Shown here: positions 33,346 to 46,244 of the stretch, in pieces
Layout: each line of letters begins with the position of its first letter
How positions within the stretch are numbered: position 1 is the stretch's first letter
Source: Allomyces arbusculus
Taxonomy: Eukaryota > Blastocladiomycota > Blastocladiomycetes > Blastocladiales > Blastocladiaceae
Assembly (NCBI GenBank): GCA_027604705.1
Contig: JADHYV010000001.1
Coordinates: forward strand, 620,001-684,000
Direction: 5' to 3'
Length of the DNA stretch: 64,000 nt
Notes under the pieces: model-generated
Databases searched by the model: none
The model's input: only the letters and a program-made list of their open reading frames with translations
Told to the model about the DNA's origin: nothing
Program-made: the position numbers and the translations under genes

Positions 33346-34894
33346 CTACATGGACAGCAAACGGTTCCCAAAATTGTCCACCTCGCCCGTAACCCAGACG
33401 CGCGTCTTGCTCAGGAGTTCGTCTTGCGTCCACCGCGAGCTGAACGCCCACGACTTCCACTTGATCTCGATCTCGGGCACGCGCACAGCCGCGGCCACGG
33501 CCGCCGACGCGCGACTCGACGTGGACGAACGCAAGCTCGCGGTCGTGGACCCGCCCCCACCGCCAGCCGTGGATACGTCGTCGGCCGTATCGCCCTGCGT
33601 GTGCAGCGGCGCGCGCAGAATCAGTGCCGGCGGCTCGCGAGGGAACTGTTCGGGCAGCCGCACGGTCGCGAGGATCAGGACCGACCGCGTTTGTTTGGTC
33701 GACTCGAGCAGGAGCGTTGTCTCGGCGTATTGCGTCGTGTCGATTTCGACGATGCAGCTACAAGGAAGAACCGATCGTCAACAACCCGCTTGAGCTTCGA
33801 TTGCCACCCAATACTATGCGCAGAGCGTACTCGGCAAACAAGGTCGCGAGCCGCTGCGTAAACGTCTTGCGGCGATGAAACGTGTTGAACAGCGCGTCGA
33901 CGCCGTCAGCAAGCGCGCTACGCACCATGCTCACGTACTCGAGCAGCGGCACGTCTGGCGCATAGCTCGGGAACTTGAACGCGTCCTGCCGCGCAATCCA
34001 TGCCGACGGCAACCAGTGCGTCGCCTCGGTGTGCATGAGCGTAAACTCGAGCGTGACCGGGTCCGTCACGTACCGGTGCTCGACGAGCACGTGCGCCGTG
34101 AGCACGCCCGTACCGGCATCGTCCAGCGCGTCCGTATAGTACGTCACGGGCAGGTCCATGACAATGGTTGTCACGTCGGCGTGCAGGTGGTCGTCGTGGT
34201 CGTGGAAGATGCCGACCTCCATGTCGATTTCGGCACACGTTGACATTTCGAACCGGATTTTCTCGTCGGGGAAGCGCAGGACCAGATCGAGATGGTGGGC
34301 CTGATCAAGCATATTGGTTAGCGTTAAATCGAGGGTGCAAGAGTTTGGCCAACAAAAACGTACCTTGATCAAGTCGCGAATGCGCTTGATGATGGCGACC
34401 AGCTGGCCCGACGCGTCCATGGCACCATTCCACTGGACCAAGTACGGCGCAATGTCGGCCAAGGAGCACTGGAAGCTCGAGTCGACGCCCGACACGACCA
34501 CGTCCGGTGGAAACGTCAAATCGGTAGGTGTTCGCCCATCAAACAAAAACTCGACTAGAGCATGATGATGATGACGATGACGACGACAACGCGTTTTGAT
34601 GAGTGTTACGAGCACTTCACGACAGAAAATAACCCTAATATGCGTACCGAGGCCTGCGACGCGTCCGCAAAGGGATATGGAAGCGGAAAACGGCCGCCCG
34701 CCCAAATCGGCTGTGGCGCGCAGCGATGCCACCTCCTCGTCCGAGTAGAGCGCGGCCAGCCGGTCCAAGTCGACGGGAAATGGAGCGCATTGCGGCAGGT
34801 CGACGCGAGCAATCGGAAAGTCGGTCGGGAGCTGGTTTTGGAGAGCCACGGCGAGCGCGTCCATATCCACCAAAGGTTGCGTGTCTGGGACCAT
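33346..34894 (-). CDS. BABAM2: BRE/BRCC45 (BABAM2)-like protein
   Basis: Scaffold of BRISC and BRCA1-A deubiquitinase complexes in animals and plants; built from two UEV-like domains. Exons 34894-34648, 34554-34364, 34300-33831 and 33757-33346 give 439 residues. Matching blocks in order: LTFPPDVVVSGVDSSFQCSL with VQWN (first UEV), IVMDLPVTYY, TLMHTEATHWLP, LLEYVSMVRSALADGVDALFNTFHRR, then across the last intron FADCIVEIDTTQYAETTLLL and RLPEQFPREPPALIL, ending WAFSSRWTQDELLSKTR. These track human BRE throughout. The final donor (GTACGC at 33830) was chosen because it alone restores the conserved VEIDTTQY. A low-complexity Gly/Ser insert sits near residue 375. BRE is rare in fungi. Confidence 0.85.
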
Positions 34895-36048
34895 TACTGG
34901 TGGCCGTGGTTGGGCCACTTAAGAAATTCAGCGCTGCGGTCCCAGCAATCCCAGGTCTAGACAGGTCGTTTGGCAGATTCTTGCTCCGAAAGTTGCAGCA
35001 AGTGTTGATGTTTGTCGACGCCGTGTGGTTGTGAGTCTGCTCGATTACTGTCAAACGCGTCTCCGGGCGGCTCAAACACGCCGGGCGACATTGACGCCCA
35101 CTTTTTGCACGACGCGGATCTCCAACTGACCGAACGGCCACGAGCTGCACACTGGCGCGTTCAGAACAGTTGACGCAACACATGTGCAAGAGAAATATTC
35201 GGAGATAAAGCCAGCAACAAGCATTCGCAAGGTGCAAGAGAGAGATCGGGACAGCTATTTTCTTACACTGTAGATAATGCGATGTACAGTCGCGGTTCAG
35301 TCCGCCCGACGCTGTTGAGGTCTCGTCATATCTCTTTGCCAGAATGCTATGAGGAAAGAATAAAACAGCAACGAAAAGTGTTGTTACACCGTGAAGCGTG
35401 CCTAGGCCAAGGCTGAAACTATTTTTTAAATGTTGAGATCTTCATTGCAAAGCGTCTGTTGGCCGGTCTCGTCATGGGCACGCCGCCGTGGTGGTCGTCT
35501 TTCGTTGGCGAGCCAAAGATAGCAAAACACAGGGCGAATGTGTGGGGGTGGTGCAGCATCGTGTTTTTCTCAAGTTTCTCGGGCCACAGGGTTTCACGTG
35601 ACATGTTGCTGTGCAAAAAGGCCACGGACCGTTTGCCTCTGCTGTCGCTGCCGGTTCGTGCAGGATGACTTGGCTCGATCATGGTGCTTCACTCTCATCC
35701 AACACTCTCACTTCGCTGCAATATGCCCAACACACAACTTGCTGCCACGTCTGCTGGTAATTACGACTGGAATGAATCAGTTCAACTCGCTTACACCGTC
35801 AGCTGCGCACTCGATGGCGCCGGGACTATCAGCAGTGATGGTGGACTAGCAGGGTCGAGAAATCACCGGGCCAAATGAGTAATCTCGGGGACGACTGTTG
35901 GGCGTTGACAACTCCAGACTCGAACGAATATAAGCCCATCGGCGCACCGCTTGTGCCGAGCATTTTTGACCTGCTTGCGCAGCACCCAGAGTGGGCCACG
36001 GCACCGACTTCCTCCCACTTCTCGCAACACAAGACGATTTGCAACACC
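34895..36048. other. Divergent promoter region, BRE / FSH hydrolase
   Basis: About 1.15 kb of AT-richer DNA between two genes pointing away from each other. Short open frames are present but none looks like a protein. The frame of the hydrolase first exon is open from an ATG at 35875, which could be an alternative start. Confidence 0.45.
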
Positions 36049-37054
36049 ATGACACCGGCATCTGGCTCTGCGCAACGGCTCCGTATTCTCTGCTTGCACG
36101 GGTATACGCAGAATGCGGCAGTATTTTCCAAGCGTACGGCCGCGTTACGCAAGAGCTTCAAGAAGCGCGCGGAATTTGGTTCGTGATGCTGCCTGGCGGC
36201 TCTTGTCTTTTTATGCGTTCTGTCGCGCTGACTAGATTTAATTTGTTAGTTTACGTGACTGCTCCGCTGTACACTGCTGATTTTGACGCGACGGGAGCCG
36301 ATCCCGAGGACCTGGCCGACGTCGGAGGTGTGCATCTCAACTGTTGACGTGATAACATGCTTTAGTCGCATCTACCCAACTTGTCTGAACGATTCCCTAG
36401 ATGAAGGTCCGCGTGCGTGGTTCCGCCGCGAAGAGCAACCCGTCTTCCGTGAGTGGGGCTACGACGAGTCGTTTTCGCTGCTCAAGACGGTTCTCGAGAC
36501 GCAAGGCCCCTTCGATGGCGTGGTTGGCTTTTCCCAGGGTTTGCTATCTCGTGTTCATCCATTTCGCCCTCGTTTTCCCCTCCGCCCTCACACGGTGGTC
36601 TCTGGTAGGCGCCAACATGGCGGCGCTCCTCGCGATGCGCATGCACCCGAACGCGCCCAACGGGCCCTTGACCTCGGCGCACCCGCCGCTGCGGTTTGCG
36701 ATTCTGGCGTCTGGATTCGTCTCGCGCGACCCTGACTTGGCACCGCTGTTCCACGCGCCCGTCGCGCCCTGGTCGATCCCGACGCTGCACATTTGGGGTG
36801 CGGCCGACGAGTGGGTGCCGGCCGACCGCAGCAGGGATCTGGCCGCGGCGTTCGCGAATGCAACCGTCTACGAGCACGCGGGCGGTCATTTTTTGCCGAC
36901 CAAGGCGCCGGACCGCGCCGCCATGGCCGAGTTCTTAGACGCGGTCGTGAACGGCGAGACGGGCGAGGTCGCCGGCGGCGAGAGTGGCTGTACGAGCCCA
37001 TCGTCCGACGGCGTGGTCGTTGCTGAAGACGGACGGGTTGCGGAGATGCGTTGA
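36049..37054 (+). CDS. FSH-family serine hydrolase
   Basis: Alpha/beta hydrolase of the yeast Fsh1-3 / human OVCA2 family; probable cytosolic esterase or thioesterase. Exons 36049-36178, 36250-36327, 36401-36538 and 36609-37054 give 263 residues. The protein opens with LRILCLHGYTQNAAVFSKRT, typical of the family (oxyanion region LHGYTQN). The nucleophile Ser114 is in GVVGFSQGANMAALLA, which the third intron splits at the glycine. The acid is likely the Asp in GAADEWVPADRS, and the His in YEHAGGHFLPT. Introns are phase 1 throughout. The tail beyond residue 240 is Gly/Ser/Glu-rich and specific. Start set at 36049 because family members begin just before the LCLHG strand. Confidence 0.9.
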
Positions 37055-37275
37055 GAATGAATCTTCAAATGAAGTCTTGACTTGATATGCCTTTGATCGC
37101 GGACTTGGCCACGAGCATCACAGCGCGCCACGATGAGCGTCTGGCGCAAAATTGTCGTGTGACGTGGAACAGAGACACCCATAGACTTCAAACGGGAAAC
37201 AGTTTCGCCGTTGGCGCCCGTTTGGTTTGGCCGTCCTCTCTCTTGGAAAGCCGCGCACCGAGCCAAACCAAGACC

Positions 37276-39584
37276 ATGTCGTCGACCAAGAGCAAGCACG
37301 ACGAGGCCAACGTCGAGGAGCAGCTTCTCAGCCAATATGCGGCCGGGTCGCCCATTTTTGCCCCCGCAACCGTGCCCAGCCCAGCCGTCCTCAACGACCT
37401 GCAAGTGGCCGCCGCGCATGCCCACGACAGCCCCAAACTCGCTCTCCGGGGCGACGAGGCGGTGGACATGCATGATCAGCCGGTTCCGAAAGCTGTCGCG
37501 GCCACGGGCGACGAATTGACGCTCATTTCGCTGCTTGGTCGCACGCGGCGAGTTCGACTCGAGGTTGTCGACCGGGCATGTACTGCCGATGCCGACCAGC
37601 CGCAGCCGCCGCCGCAATGGGCGCCGTTGGACCTCCCGCCTGAGGACCCGGCGAAGTCGTGGGAGCACGAGCGCCCGCCGCTGCAGCACCTACCGGCGAC
37701 AGCGATTCTGCGCGTGCTTGACGCTAAGAGCGGCAAGGGTATGCGCCGACCGCACCAAGCGGCGGAATCGATGGGGGAAATGCTCACGGCCATCTCCATT
37801 CGCTAGTCGTCACGGAAATCGACGGCGACCAAGTGCTCAACGTGACGCGCGCTCTGGCGGGTTTCGCTCTGCCGCGCGTACTGTGCATGAGCCGGCTCGA
37901 GCGCATGGTCGCGCTCATGGACCAAATTGAGCAGGAGCCGCTCCTGACCAGCCACGAGTCGGCGGCTGCGTCAAGGTTTGCTGTGCATGTGCTCCGCCAC
38001 AAGGTCCCACGCAAGTTGGTCGACACGGCGCACCCGCAGTTTGAGTCGTGGACGTTTGCGGCCGCGTCACCCGCGGCCGCAGCTGCGTGGATTCACCGCG
38101 TGCGACGTGCGGTCGGGTGGAGAGGTACGCTGAGGGATTGCGGATCATGTGTGCTCGTGAACAGTTGGACTGAAGGTGGTTGAAACTGCTTCCCCTGTAG
38201 CACCGCGTGGCAAGTGCCTTATTGTGGCAAACCCGTTCTCGGGTAAGCGAAAGGCTATGTCCACGGTTCGGATGATGGTGCTGCCGCTGCTCAAGGTGGC
38301 CCAAGTTGAGGTCGAAGTGATCGGTACGTCAGGCAGTTTTCGTTTGAATGCGGTATTCAGCTCACTCACCTCGCGACATCTCTAGTCACGACGGGTCCCG
38401 GCCATGCGACGAGCATTGCCAATGCGCTCGCCATCGACAACTACTATTGTGCCTTTCTCGCGGGCGGCGACGGCATCGTGCACGAGTTTTGGAACGGGCT
38501 CTTGTCGCGCCCCGACTGGGGCCGTGCGCGGTTGCTGCCTCTCGCTCACATTGCCGCCGGTACGGGCAACGCACTTGCCGCATCGCTCAACCTGGTGTCA
38601 GCGGCTATGACGGTGCTCGCCGCAATCAAGGGGTGGGCACGGCCGCTCGACATGCTGGCAGTCTACCAGGACCGCAAGTCACCGCAGGGCACGATGGTCC
38701 CGCACCGGCTCGGCATGGCACACCTGTCGGTCATGACCGGGTTCATTGCCGATCTCGACATTGACTCGGAGGTGCTGCGCGTGCTGGGCCCGCTTCGGTC
38801 CGACATTTGGGCCGTGTACGGCATGGTGCGCCCAAAATTCTACGGGTACCGACTCGCATACGTGCTCGACGAGGACTCGGAGCAGGCAGCAGCAACGGCC
38901 GCGCATTCAGCTAAGACGACGCCCGACCTGATGCACGTGCCGGAAGTGGGCCCGCAGCCGCAGCTTGCAACGGTGCCGTGGTCGGCACTGACGGCGGCCG
39001 GGTCCGGGTGGACCGTGCACGCGCCCAACCGGTACTTCATGGTCAACGCTCAGAATCTTCCGCATTTGTCGATCGAGTTCAATGGCGCACCGCACGCACG
39101 CATGCACGACGGTGTGCTCGACCTGCTCTGGGCCGACGGCGACATCAAGCCCATGTCGCTTTTGCCGTACATGCTTGATCAGAGCGCCGGCACGCACATA
39201 TTGCACCCACGCATTCACCGTGTCAAGGCACGCGCCGTCGCACTGATCCCGCTCCACCCGGACGACCCAGAGTTTGACAAGCATTTTGGCGGGGCCGACG
39301 GCGGTGGCGGCGATACGAATGGCGTGAACGCGCCGCTCCTGACCACGCCGGGCGGTGCCGCAGGGCTCGCGCGCAACGATCCCGCATGGAACAAGACGCG
39401 GCGAACGGGCCATCTGGTGATTGACGGCGAGAACGAGCCGTATGGCGCCGTGCGCATTGAAGTGCACCCGGAACTTGCGACTGTGATTTGCGCACGCGAC
39501 TTGGACGAGGCCGCGTTTGCGCGGCAGGTGAAGCAGGCAGCGGCGCCCAAGGGCACGACCAAGACGTCGCGGCGCGCACAATGA
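37276..39584 (+). CDS. Sphingosine/long-chain-base kinase-like lipid kinase
   Basis: Diacylglycerol-kinase catalytic fold; expected to phosphorylate a sphingoid base to its 1-phosphate. Exons 37276-37738, 37807-38124, 38201-38323 and 38386-39584 give 700 residues, all introns phase 1. N-terminal 260 residues hold a PH-like region (VVTEIDGDQVLNV ... FESWTFAAASPAAAAAWIHRVRRAV). Catalytic part: GKCLIVANPFSGKRKA (C1), FLAGGDGIVHEFWNG at 326-340 (C2, nucleotide-binding GGDG), HIAAGTGNALAASL (C3), RLGMAHLSVMTGFIADLD (C4) and a C-terminal LLWADGDIKPMSLLPYML (C5-type). In most sphingosine kinases C3 reads PCGSGNAL/GTGNA, so the site looks functional. A variable acidic/Gly insert sits between C5 and the end. 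Could alternatively be a ceramide kinase relative. Confidence 0.87.
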
Positions 39585-40162
39585 ACGGCGAAGCGCACGT
39601 GCGAGCAGACCGACGCGACGTGCTTCCTCCATGTTGTTTTGTTCGTGCCGATAGTTTATCAGGACGTCAAATAGAGCGGTGCACGCTTTGCAATCCACCG
39701 CTTGAGCTCGCCCACGACGGGCGCGTCTGGCCAGACGCGTCTGGCCGCCAGCCACAAGCGAGCTGCGCAGCGGGCGGACCCGCGTGGAAGGGAGGCATCG
39801 CGCGCCATGCCGCGGAGCGCGCTCCGGTAGTCAGGCGGCGGGCATGGATCCGGATTGCACGGCGCAAGGGCCATCTGGGGCCGGTGCGGTGGTGAGGGCC
39901 GATCGGGTGCACTTTAGAGCTCGGATGGTTGGCCGGCCCATGGGCTGTGTGCCGGCCCTTCGATCGGGTGCCGGTGGCGTGCTGCGCCCAGGCCAGGCAG
40001 CGCTCGCCCAAGCGTTCGTCCGGAGCGCAAGTGCCACGGTCGCCCAGCTTGCACCCCCACCAGCTTCCCACCACGCCTTCCCACCCCGCGCCCGTGGCCC
40101 CTACCAACGTGCCCGCGCTCCACTCCATCGCCCGCGGGCGCAGTGTCTTCTGCAAAACCAAA
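39585..40162. other. Intergenic; RhoGEF promoter
   Basis: GC-rich, with long shadow frames on both strands rich in Ala, Gly and Arg. No protein-family likeness. Likely promoter and leader of the RhoGEF gene. Confidence 0.4.
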
Positions 40163-43100
40163 ATGGACCTGCTGCCGTGGGACCGCTCCGCGCCCGCACC
40201 TGCAGCCAGCGCGCCGCGCCATGCTCCGAAACTGCTGCCGCAACCGCAACCGCACCTGCCGCACCCTCGAGCGCACTTGCCCGCGACACCGGTGCTGCCG
40301 CCCCCGCCGCGACCACCAGCCCCACCCCCGCCGCTGCCCGCCGCCATTCCGCCCATGCCGCCGACGCCGACGCTCGCGCAGTGGGCTGTCCGCGCGCCTG
40401 CTCCGCCCGCCAAGGACCCGACCGGCGTGCCTGCCGACTTGCTCGCTGCTCAGCGCCGGGTCGCGCGCCGTGCCCGCGACCGCGCATGGGCCAAGGTTGA
40501 TCACGCGCTGCACGAACTGACGTGCTCAGAGCGCCGCTACGCAAGGCTCGTGCGCTCGCTGGCCCATGTATGGTTGGATGATGATCTTCTGTGAACGGAG
40601 AGGGCTTCTGTCTGCGTCTCTTGGTGCCGAGTTTTGACCGCCCATTGGCCCTCCTGCGTTCACGCGCACCATTGCCTCGCGAACGCGGTGTGTTCCTATT
40701 GTGATTTGTGTAGACGTTGCCCGCATTCCTCGCGGCCTGGAGCGTAGGCTCACCAGCCGCCGGCGGTGATGCCGAAACCAATGCCGATGGCAATGGTCCC
40801 GACAACAGCAACCCGGTCGCCGCCACGCCGGCCCCGCCAACCATACCCGCCGAGGACGCTGTTCTGCTCGTGCGTAGCCTACCGGACCTCGCTCGGCAGC
40901 ATGCGCTGCTCGCGCGCGCCATGCCGGCGCCGACAGCGTCCCCATTACGCGCGCTCTCCCTTTCGGTCCCGCTCCCACCATCCACACGCTCGTCGGCTTC
41001 ATTCCGCAACGGCAGTTCCCTCGTGGACAACTCTACTCTCGACGGCGACGACGACGACACGGCACAGTGGGGCCTGTCGCCAGCCGCGGCCATCTGGGCG
41101 TGCCTAGCCGTCGCGCGTGCCTTCCCGGCCCCACCGGAAGCGCCGCCACCGCCACCGCATTTGCCACCCGCCGCACGATCTGGAGCCTCCATATCCGCGG
41201 GTGCAACGGCGCCTGCATCGCACGCCGTCTCGGCACCCGCGCTTGTCGCTGCCTACACGGAATACTGCGCGCCGCACGGCGATGCGGTCGCTGCGTGGCG
41301 ACGCGCTCCGCGTGCCGTGCACGAGGCCGCGAAAGAGTCGCTTGTCCTGGCCACCGTGCGAGCCATGAGTTTGCGCGGCGGTACGGCACGCGCGGATGGT
41401 GCCGGGACGGACACGGAGAGCGACCTCACAACGAGTGTCGTGAGCGCGAGCCGGCCACGACCCAGCGCGCCCGTCGATCCCATGCACCGTCCAATACCGC
41501 ACCCGCCACCTGCATCCGCTGCGTCGCCATCCTGTATGAGCGCACCCAGGTCGGTCCTCGACGACGACGAGCCCCCCGCGCTCGCGGCCGCATGGCAGCG
41601 CGAATGCCAGCGGCTCGGATGCGACCGTGCCGGCCTCGGGCCCGACCCGCACCAACGCTGGACCGTGCCAGACCTGCTCATGCAACCCGTGCAGCGGCTC
41701 ACGCGGTACGGTCTGCTCCTGCAGCAGCTCGAGGATACGCTCGCTGCTGCTGCGGCTACGCTCGACCCAGCCGATATGCCGCATGCTGTTCCCGTGGAAG
41801 TGGCCATGGCCGCTGTCGCCCGTGCCAAGGACACGATGCGCGCGGTCGCACGCGCCGTGGACGTGCAGCGACGCGAGTTTGAGCGAAGGGCCGCAGCGAG
41901 GAGATTTTGGACGCGTGTGCAGGTGCCCCCGAGACCGGTGTTGCGCGGGACGTTGCCAACGGATCTGGTGGTAGTGCGCGCGGGTGGGCTGGTGGCGCGA
42001 GGGTCTGGGTCGTCCGCGGGGGATGCATCGGTGCATACGACGACGACGACGACGCAGCAGCAGCGGGAGGGGACGCCGCCGCTCCGCCGACGCCGGTCGT
42101 CGGTCGAGGTCGGGATCGCGAAGCTGCGCGCGAGTTTTGAGAGCGCCGCCAACGAGTTTCGGCTACTGCCTGACTTGGATATTGGCACGTCGTTGCGCGA
42201 GTCGCTCGAGGCGCAAATGTTCCCTGCAGGCGATGGCGCACTGGACACGGCAGCAGCAGCAGCAGCAGCACCAACACCCACGACTGTAACAGTATCGACA
42301 CCCACGACTGCGACAGCACCGGCGCCGTCGCAGCCGGCCGAGCCGCAGATTGTTCGCCGGCGGTCACGGTTCATGCTCCGCCGCTCGTCGTCTTTGACTC
42401 TGCTCCCGAAAGCAAGTAGCCTCTCGGCTGCTGGATCGTCGTCGGGCGGGCCCAGTGTGCCACCGTCCCCGCGTGAACGACCTACGACGTGGGCTTCGCC
42501 GGCGTCGACGGTGCGCTCTTCACCATCAGAGCACGCGACCGTGCCGCCGGTTCCGCACTGCCATGCGCCGCCGGGCGAGAGCGAAGGCTGGTCCTCGCTC
42601 ATCGCCACGATGCGCGCCAAATCGGAACTGGCCGTGACGGCGTGGTGGGACGATTTGCACCACGGTCAGCGACGCATCGATGCCGTTGCTGCGCTCATGG
42701 CCTGTATTGCCAACGACCCGTCTGTCGGCGTACCCTTGGAACCGCTACAGCTGCCGTCTGAGGTCGAGCCGCACTTGCACCTCGTCCTGTCGTCGGGCAT
42801 GTACCTCCGCCTGCACGTTGTCGCGTTGCCACCAGCCTCGTCGTCCTCCTCGTCGTCCTCATCCGGCGACCATGTGCCAAGACCGCGCACGCTGTCGCAG
42901 CCGCAATCGATGGCGCGCCGGACACTTGCCGCACAAAAGTCGGCGCCCGTGATTACGTTCCAGGCTACGGCGACCGGAATGCACCCATCGGGCGCCATCT
43001 TCAACTCGATGATGTCGCTTGACAGCGCCGTGACTGCCGCGTTGGCGCCCGCCAATGTGGCTGCGCCGGGTGATCCAGACCCACTGGCGTACCTCGGCCT

Positions 43101-45372
43101 GTTTTTGTTCTCGGACGGCACGCTCGTCACGGCTGAGCCGGGCCCGCCCGATCCGGATAGCCATGGACAGCGACGGTACTGCCTGCGGCACGTCTGGCAG
43201 CTCAAGTCGGGCGCGACGTGGGAGGTGTCGGAGCTGGTTGCGCCCAGCCATGGTACGTATTTTCCGAAATTTGCGCTGACAAGTCATTTGTGTGTGCTCA
43301 CCAACCAGTCTGGCTCAGACTCGTCTTCTTCGCACAAGCACTTTGGCCTGCGCCTGCGATCCTCCAACGCCGTCGTTGACCTCTTCGCGCGCTCGCTCCA
43401 AACACGCACGCGGTGGCTCGCGGCGCTCTACCGCGTCCTGCGTGGCGCCCTGCCGACACTCTGGACCGACGACTACTCGACCCCCCGCGTCTCTGACGAC
43501 CTCGCACCGCTTTGGCTCTCGCAACCACTGGGATGGCTCCCTGCTGACGCCGACGCGACCGTGACCCCGACGTTTGTACAGGTCCCGCTTGAGGACCCCC
43601 TCACCGTGTGCACGAGCGCGCCCATGACCCCACCCGTGTCCCCGACCGCGCCCACCGTCCCGCACCAAGCGCGCAGCGCGATTGCCTGGTCCGAGACCGA
43701 CAGTCCCGTGTCGGCACTGAGCCCGGCGGTCACGGACTCGGCCGACTGGAGTCAAGTCGCTCCGGTTCCACCGGTCCCACGGCGTGATCGGAACGACAGC
43801 GTCTACTGGTCGCGGCCTGGGTCGGCTGACACCCCCGCGGCCGGAACGCACGGGGTCATGACTATGGTCAGCATGAGCTCACTGGCCACCGGATCGGCTG
43901 TGAGCAGCAGTGTCCGTGCGCCGGCGGGGATTGCTGAACTTGTTTCCGAGTCGAGTGCGTCCATCTCATTGCACCGGAACGGGACCGGGTCGACGAACCG
44001 CACCGCGAGTTCTGGCGGGACCACACCCTCGGCCGGGTCCAGTGGGACGGCGCCGCCTGCGAGCGCGCCGGGCCCCATCATTGGTCCGGGCGGCGACGAC
44101 CCGGACTATGTCGTTGAAGACACGCTGGCGTGCTTTTCTGTGCGCCCAATCTCGCAAGTCTCGGCGTCCGCGTCCACGTCAACGGTCACGTCCAAGCGGC
44201 GCGTCTGGACCGCCGCACACGACCTGACACGCCGCGCGACTCAAGCTGTGCAGCAGAAACGCAAGGCGCGCAAGGATAAGGCCGGCAAACACGACGAGGT
44301 GAACGGCGAGGAGACGAATGTCGATACGGCGTTTGCCGACTTGTTCACGTACATTCCGACACACCGACTCACGGTGCTCGACATGCAGGCCGAGCTCGAG
44401 CAGCCGGAACCGGTGGGGCCCGCGTGGACGCGGCAATCGGTGGCGTCGGAGCCGGTCTCACGCGCGGCGGAACCGATGCCGCCGCCACCGCCGGAGCCGG
44501 CGCACCCGCCGTCGGAACCGCCGCCGTCGCCGACTTTGTCGGATTTGGTCCTCAGTGTGCCGATTTGTGACGAGCCGTCGACGGCTAGGCTAGCGGCGCC
44601 GTTGCCGCCGCTTCCGCCAGCCGCAGGGGGGTCGCTGCGCCTTCACGTGTCAGACTCGACCGCGACGATGCGTGCATCGCTCGCGTCGGAGGCGTCCTCC
44701 AACAGTACCACGCGGTCCAGTAAAGTGGTCGTTGCGCCGGCGACGTCGGCGGCACCGCTCCGCCGCGTGCCCGAACGCACCACGTCAATTTCGATCCACT
44801 CAACACCACGGCGCAGTTTAGTCTCGGCCGACCGTGTCCCGCCCGGCACCTCCCCGCCGCTCCCGCCGCGGCGCGGGTCCGGGATCGGGTCGCCACGCGT
44901 GCCACCTGCGACCAGTTCGCCCGAGGTGCTTGCACACAGGCCGTCGCTCGTGATTCGGCGCAAGCGCAGCAGCATCATCGTCGTGGTTCCGGCCATCATC
45001 CCCGCCGCGGATCCGGAAGGTACGCCCACCGCATGGCCCACGCGCAGACCGAGCGTGCGTGCCGCATCGCCTTCACAACCACGCGCATCCGAGTCGACTG
45101 CGTCGATCGTTGCGCCCAGTAGTAGCAAGCCCGGCGGTCTGTTTACGCGGGTGCTGCGCAAGTGGTTCGGCGGTGGGACGCCCTCGGCAGCATCGGGCCC
45201 CTCGGCGAGGCCGCGGTCCGGGTCGTGGTCGTTGCGCACGTCGGTCGGGAGCAAGCGCGGATCGATTGAGGAGCGCGCGCACGCGGTGGGGAATCCGCCA
45301 CCGCTGTCGAAACTCGGGCGGAAAATGTCGCTGATGAGCTCCAACGAGTCCTCGTCGCTCGCGTCGACGTGA
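40163..45372 (+). CDS. Giant RhoGEF (DH-PH) with split DH domain
   Basis: Guanine-nucleotide exchange factor for a Rho-type GTPase, possibly the Cdc42 of this window. Exons 40163-40567 and 40714-45372 give 1,687 residues. A proline-rich N-terminus leads into DH region 1 (ALHELTCSERRYARLVRSLAH, about 115-135), split by the only intron, which resumes TLPAFLAAW. DH region 2 (AAYTEYCAPHGDAVAAW, near 315) and region 3 (PDLLMQPVQRLTRYGLLLQQL, near 455) follow, but with about 180 and 130 residues of low-complexity insert, so the DH is roughly twice normal length. A PH-like stretch spans about 805-1030 (HLHLVLSSGMYLRLHV ... RTRWLAALYRVLRG). The remaining 650 residues are Ser/Pro/Thr-rich with polyproline sites and a basic end. 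No introns were needed in 4.66 kb. Confidence 0.85.
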
Positions 45373-46244
45373 TGTGGGGTGGAGGGGGGTGGAGGTGTAC
45401 ATTTGACTAAGTCGTCGTCCTGCGTTGGTTTGCCGTCCTTTTTTGTTTTTTGTTTTGATTTGCTTTCATCGTCGCGCTCGCGTGCCTTCTCCTCGACTCG
45501 GTCTTTCTGTCCTGTGTTCTTCGTGTCCTCGTTTGTCCTGTCCGCCCCCCGTTCCTGCCTTGCTCTCGTCAGCGCTCCTCGCGTCGTCTGGCACGCCGTT
45601 CAGTTCTTCTTTCTCTCCACCTTGCCCCTCTCGCTTCCCGTTCGGTTTGTGTTCTTTCCTTCTCGCTCTTCCCTCTCTGGAAAAAATGGTACAAACGCGA
45701 ACGTAAAATACATTTTTAGAGCTCGCGCATTTCAACCATTTTGTAGAAATAGACCAAAGCATCACCCATGACTTCATCGACTTTGCTTTTCACACGGCCG
45801 ATCCCGGTTCGGTTTTCTGTTTTTTCGGCGCCCCCGCAACAGCCGCACGCACCACGCGGTGGAGGGAAAACGTGACCGCATTGGGAATGAATTCGGGAAG
45901 CCGAACCGAGGTGGTGATGGCCAAAAAACCACCAACAGGAACACCACCGCCGACCTTCAAAACCAACCGTGCCGCCCTCGCTCGCGCTCCCTTCCTCGTC
46001 CTGCAAGTGAGCCCGGCACGACCACTTCTCCCTCCCTGCAAGCCAGTCGTGCCCGCGCACCAATCTTGTATGAATCTCGACACCAAACGCACGCTGCCAG
46101 CAACGACACGACACGACACGACCGGCCCGACCAGCGTGCTCGCGGCGTGTTCGCGCTCAAAACACCCTCCACTCCCCAATCACGCGCGCTCTGACGCCCT
46201 TGTTCTCTGTCGCGTGTAGTCGTCCTCCTCTCCCTCTTTCCAAC
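45373..46244. other. Intergenic; carrier promoter and leader
   Basis: T-rich 3' flank (45410-45720), then a stretch rich in CCA/ACC. TCGCGTGTAG at about 46211-46220 followed by a pyrimidine leader could be the end of a 5'-UTR intron of the carrier gene. No protein signal. Confidence 0.45.

Noticed and set aside
41253-42620. 455-codon minus-strand frame
   Set aside because: Antisense shadow of the RhoGEF low-complexity inserts.
43253-43308. Possible intron in the RhoGEF (GTACGT...CCAACCAG, 56 nt)
   Set aside because: Removing it shifts the frame and destroys the end of the PH-like region, while the unspliced reading is continuous.
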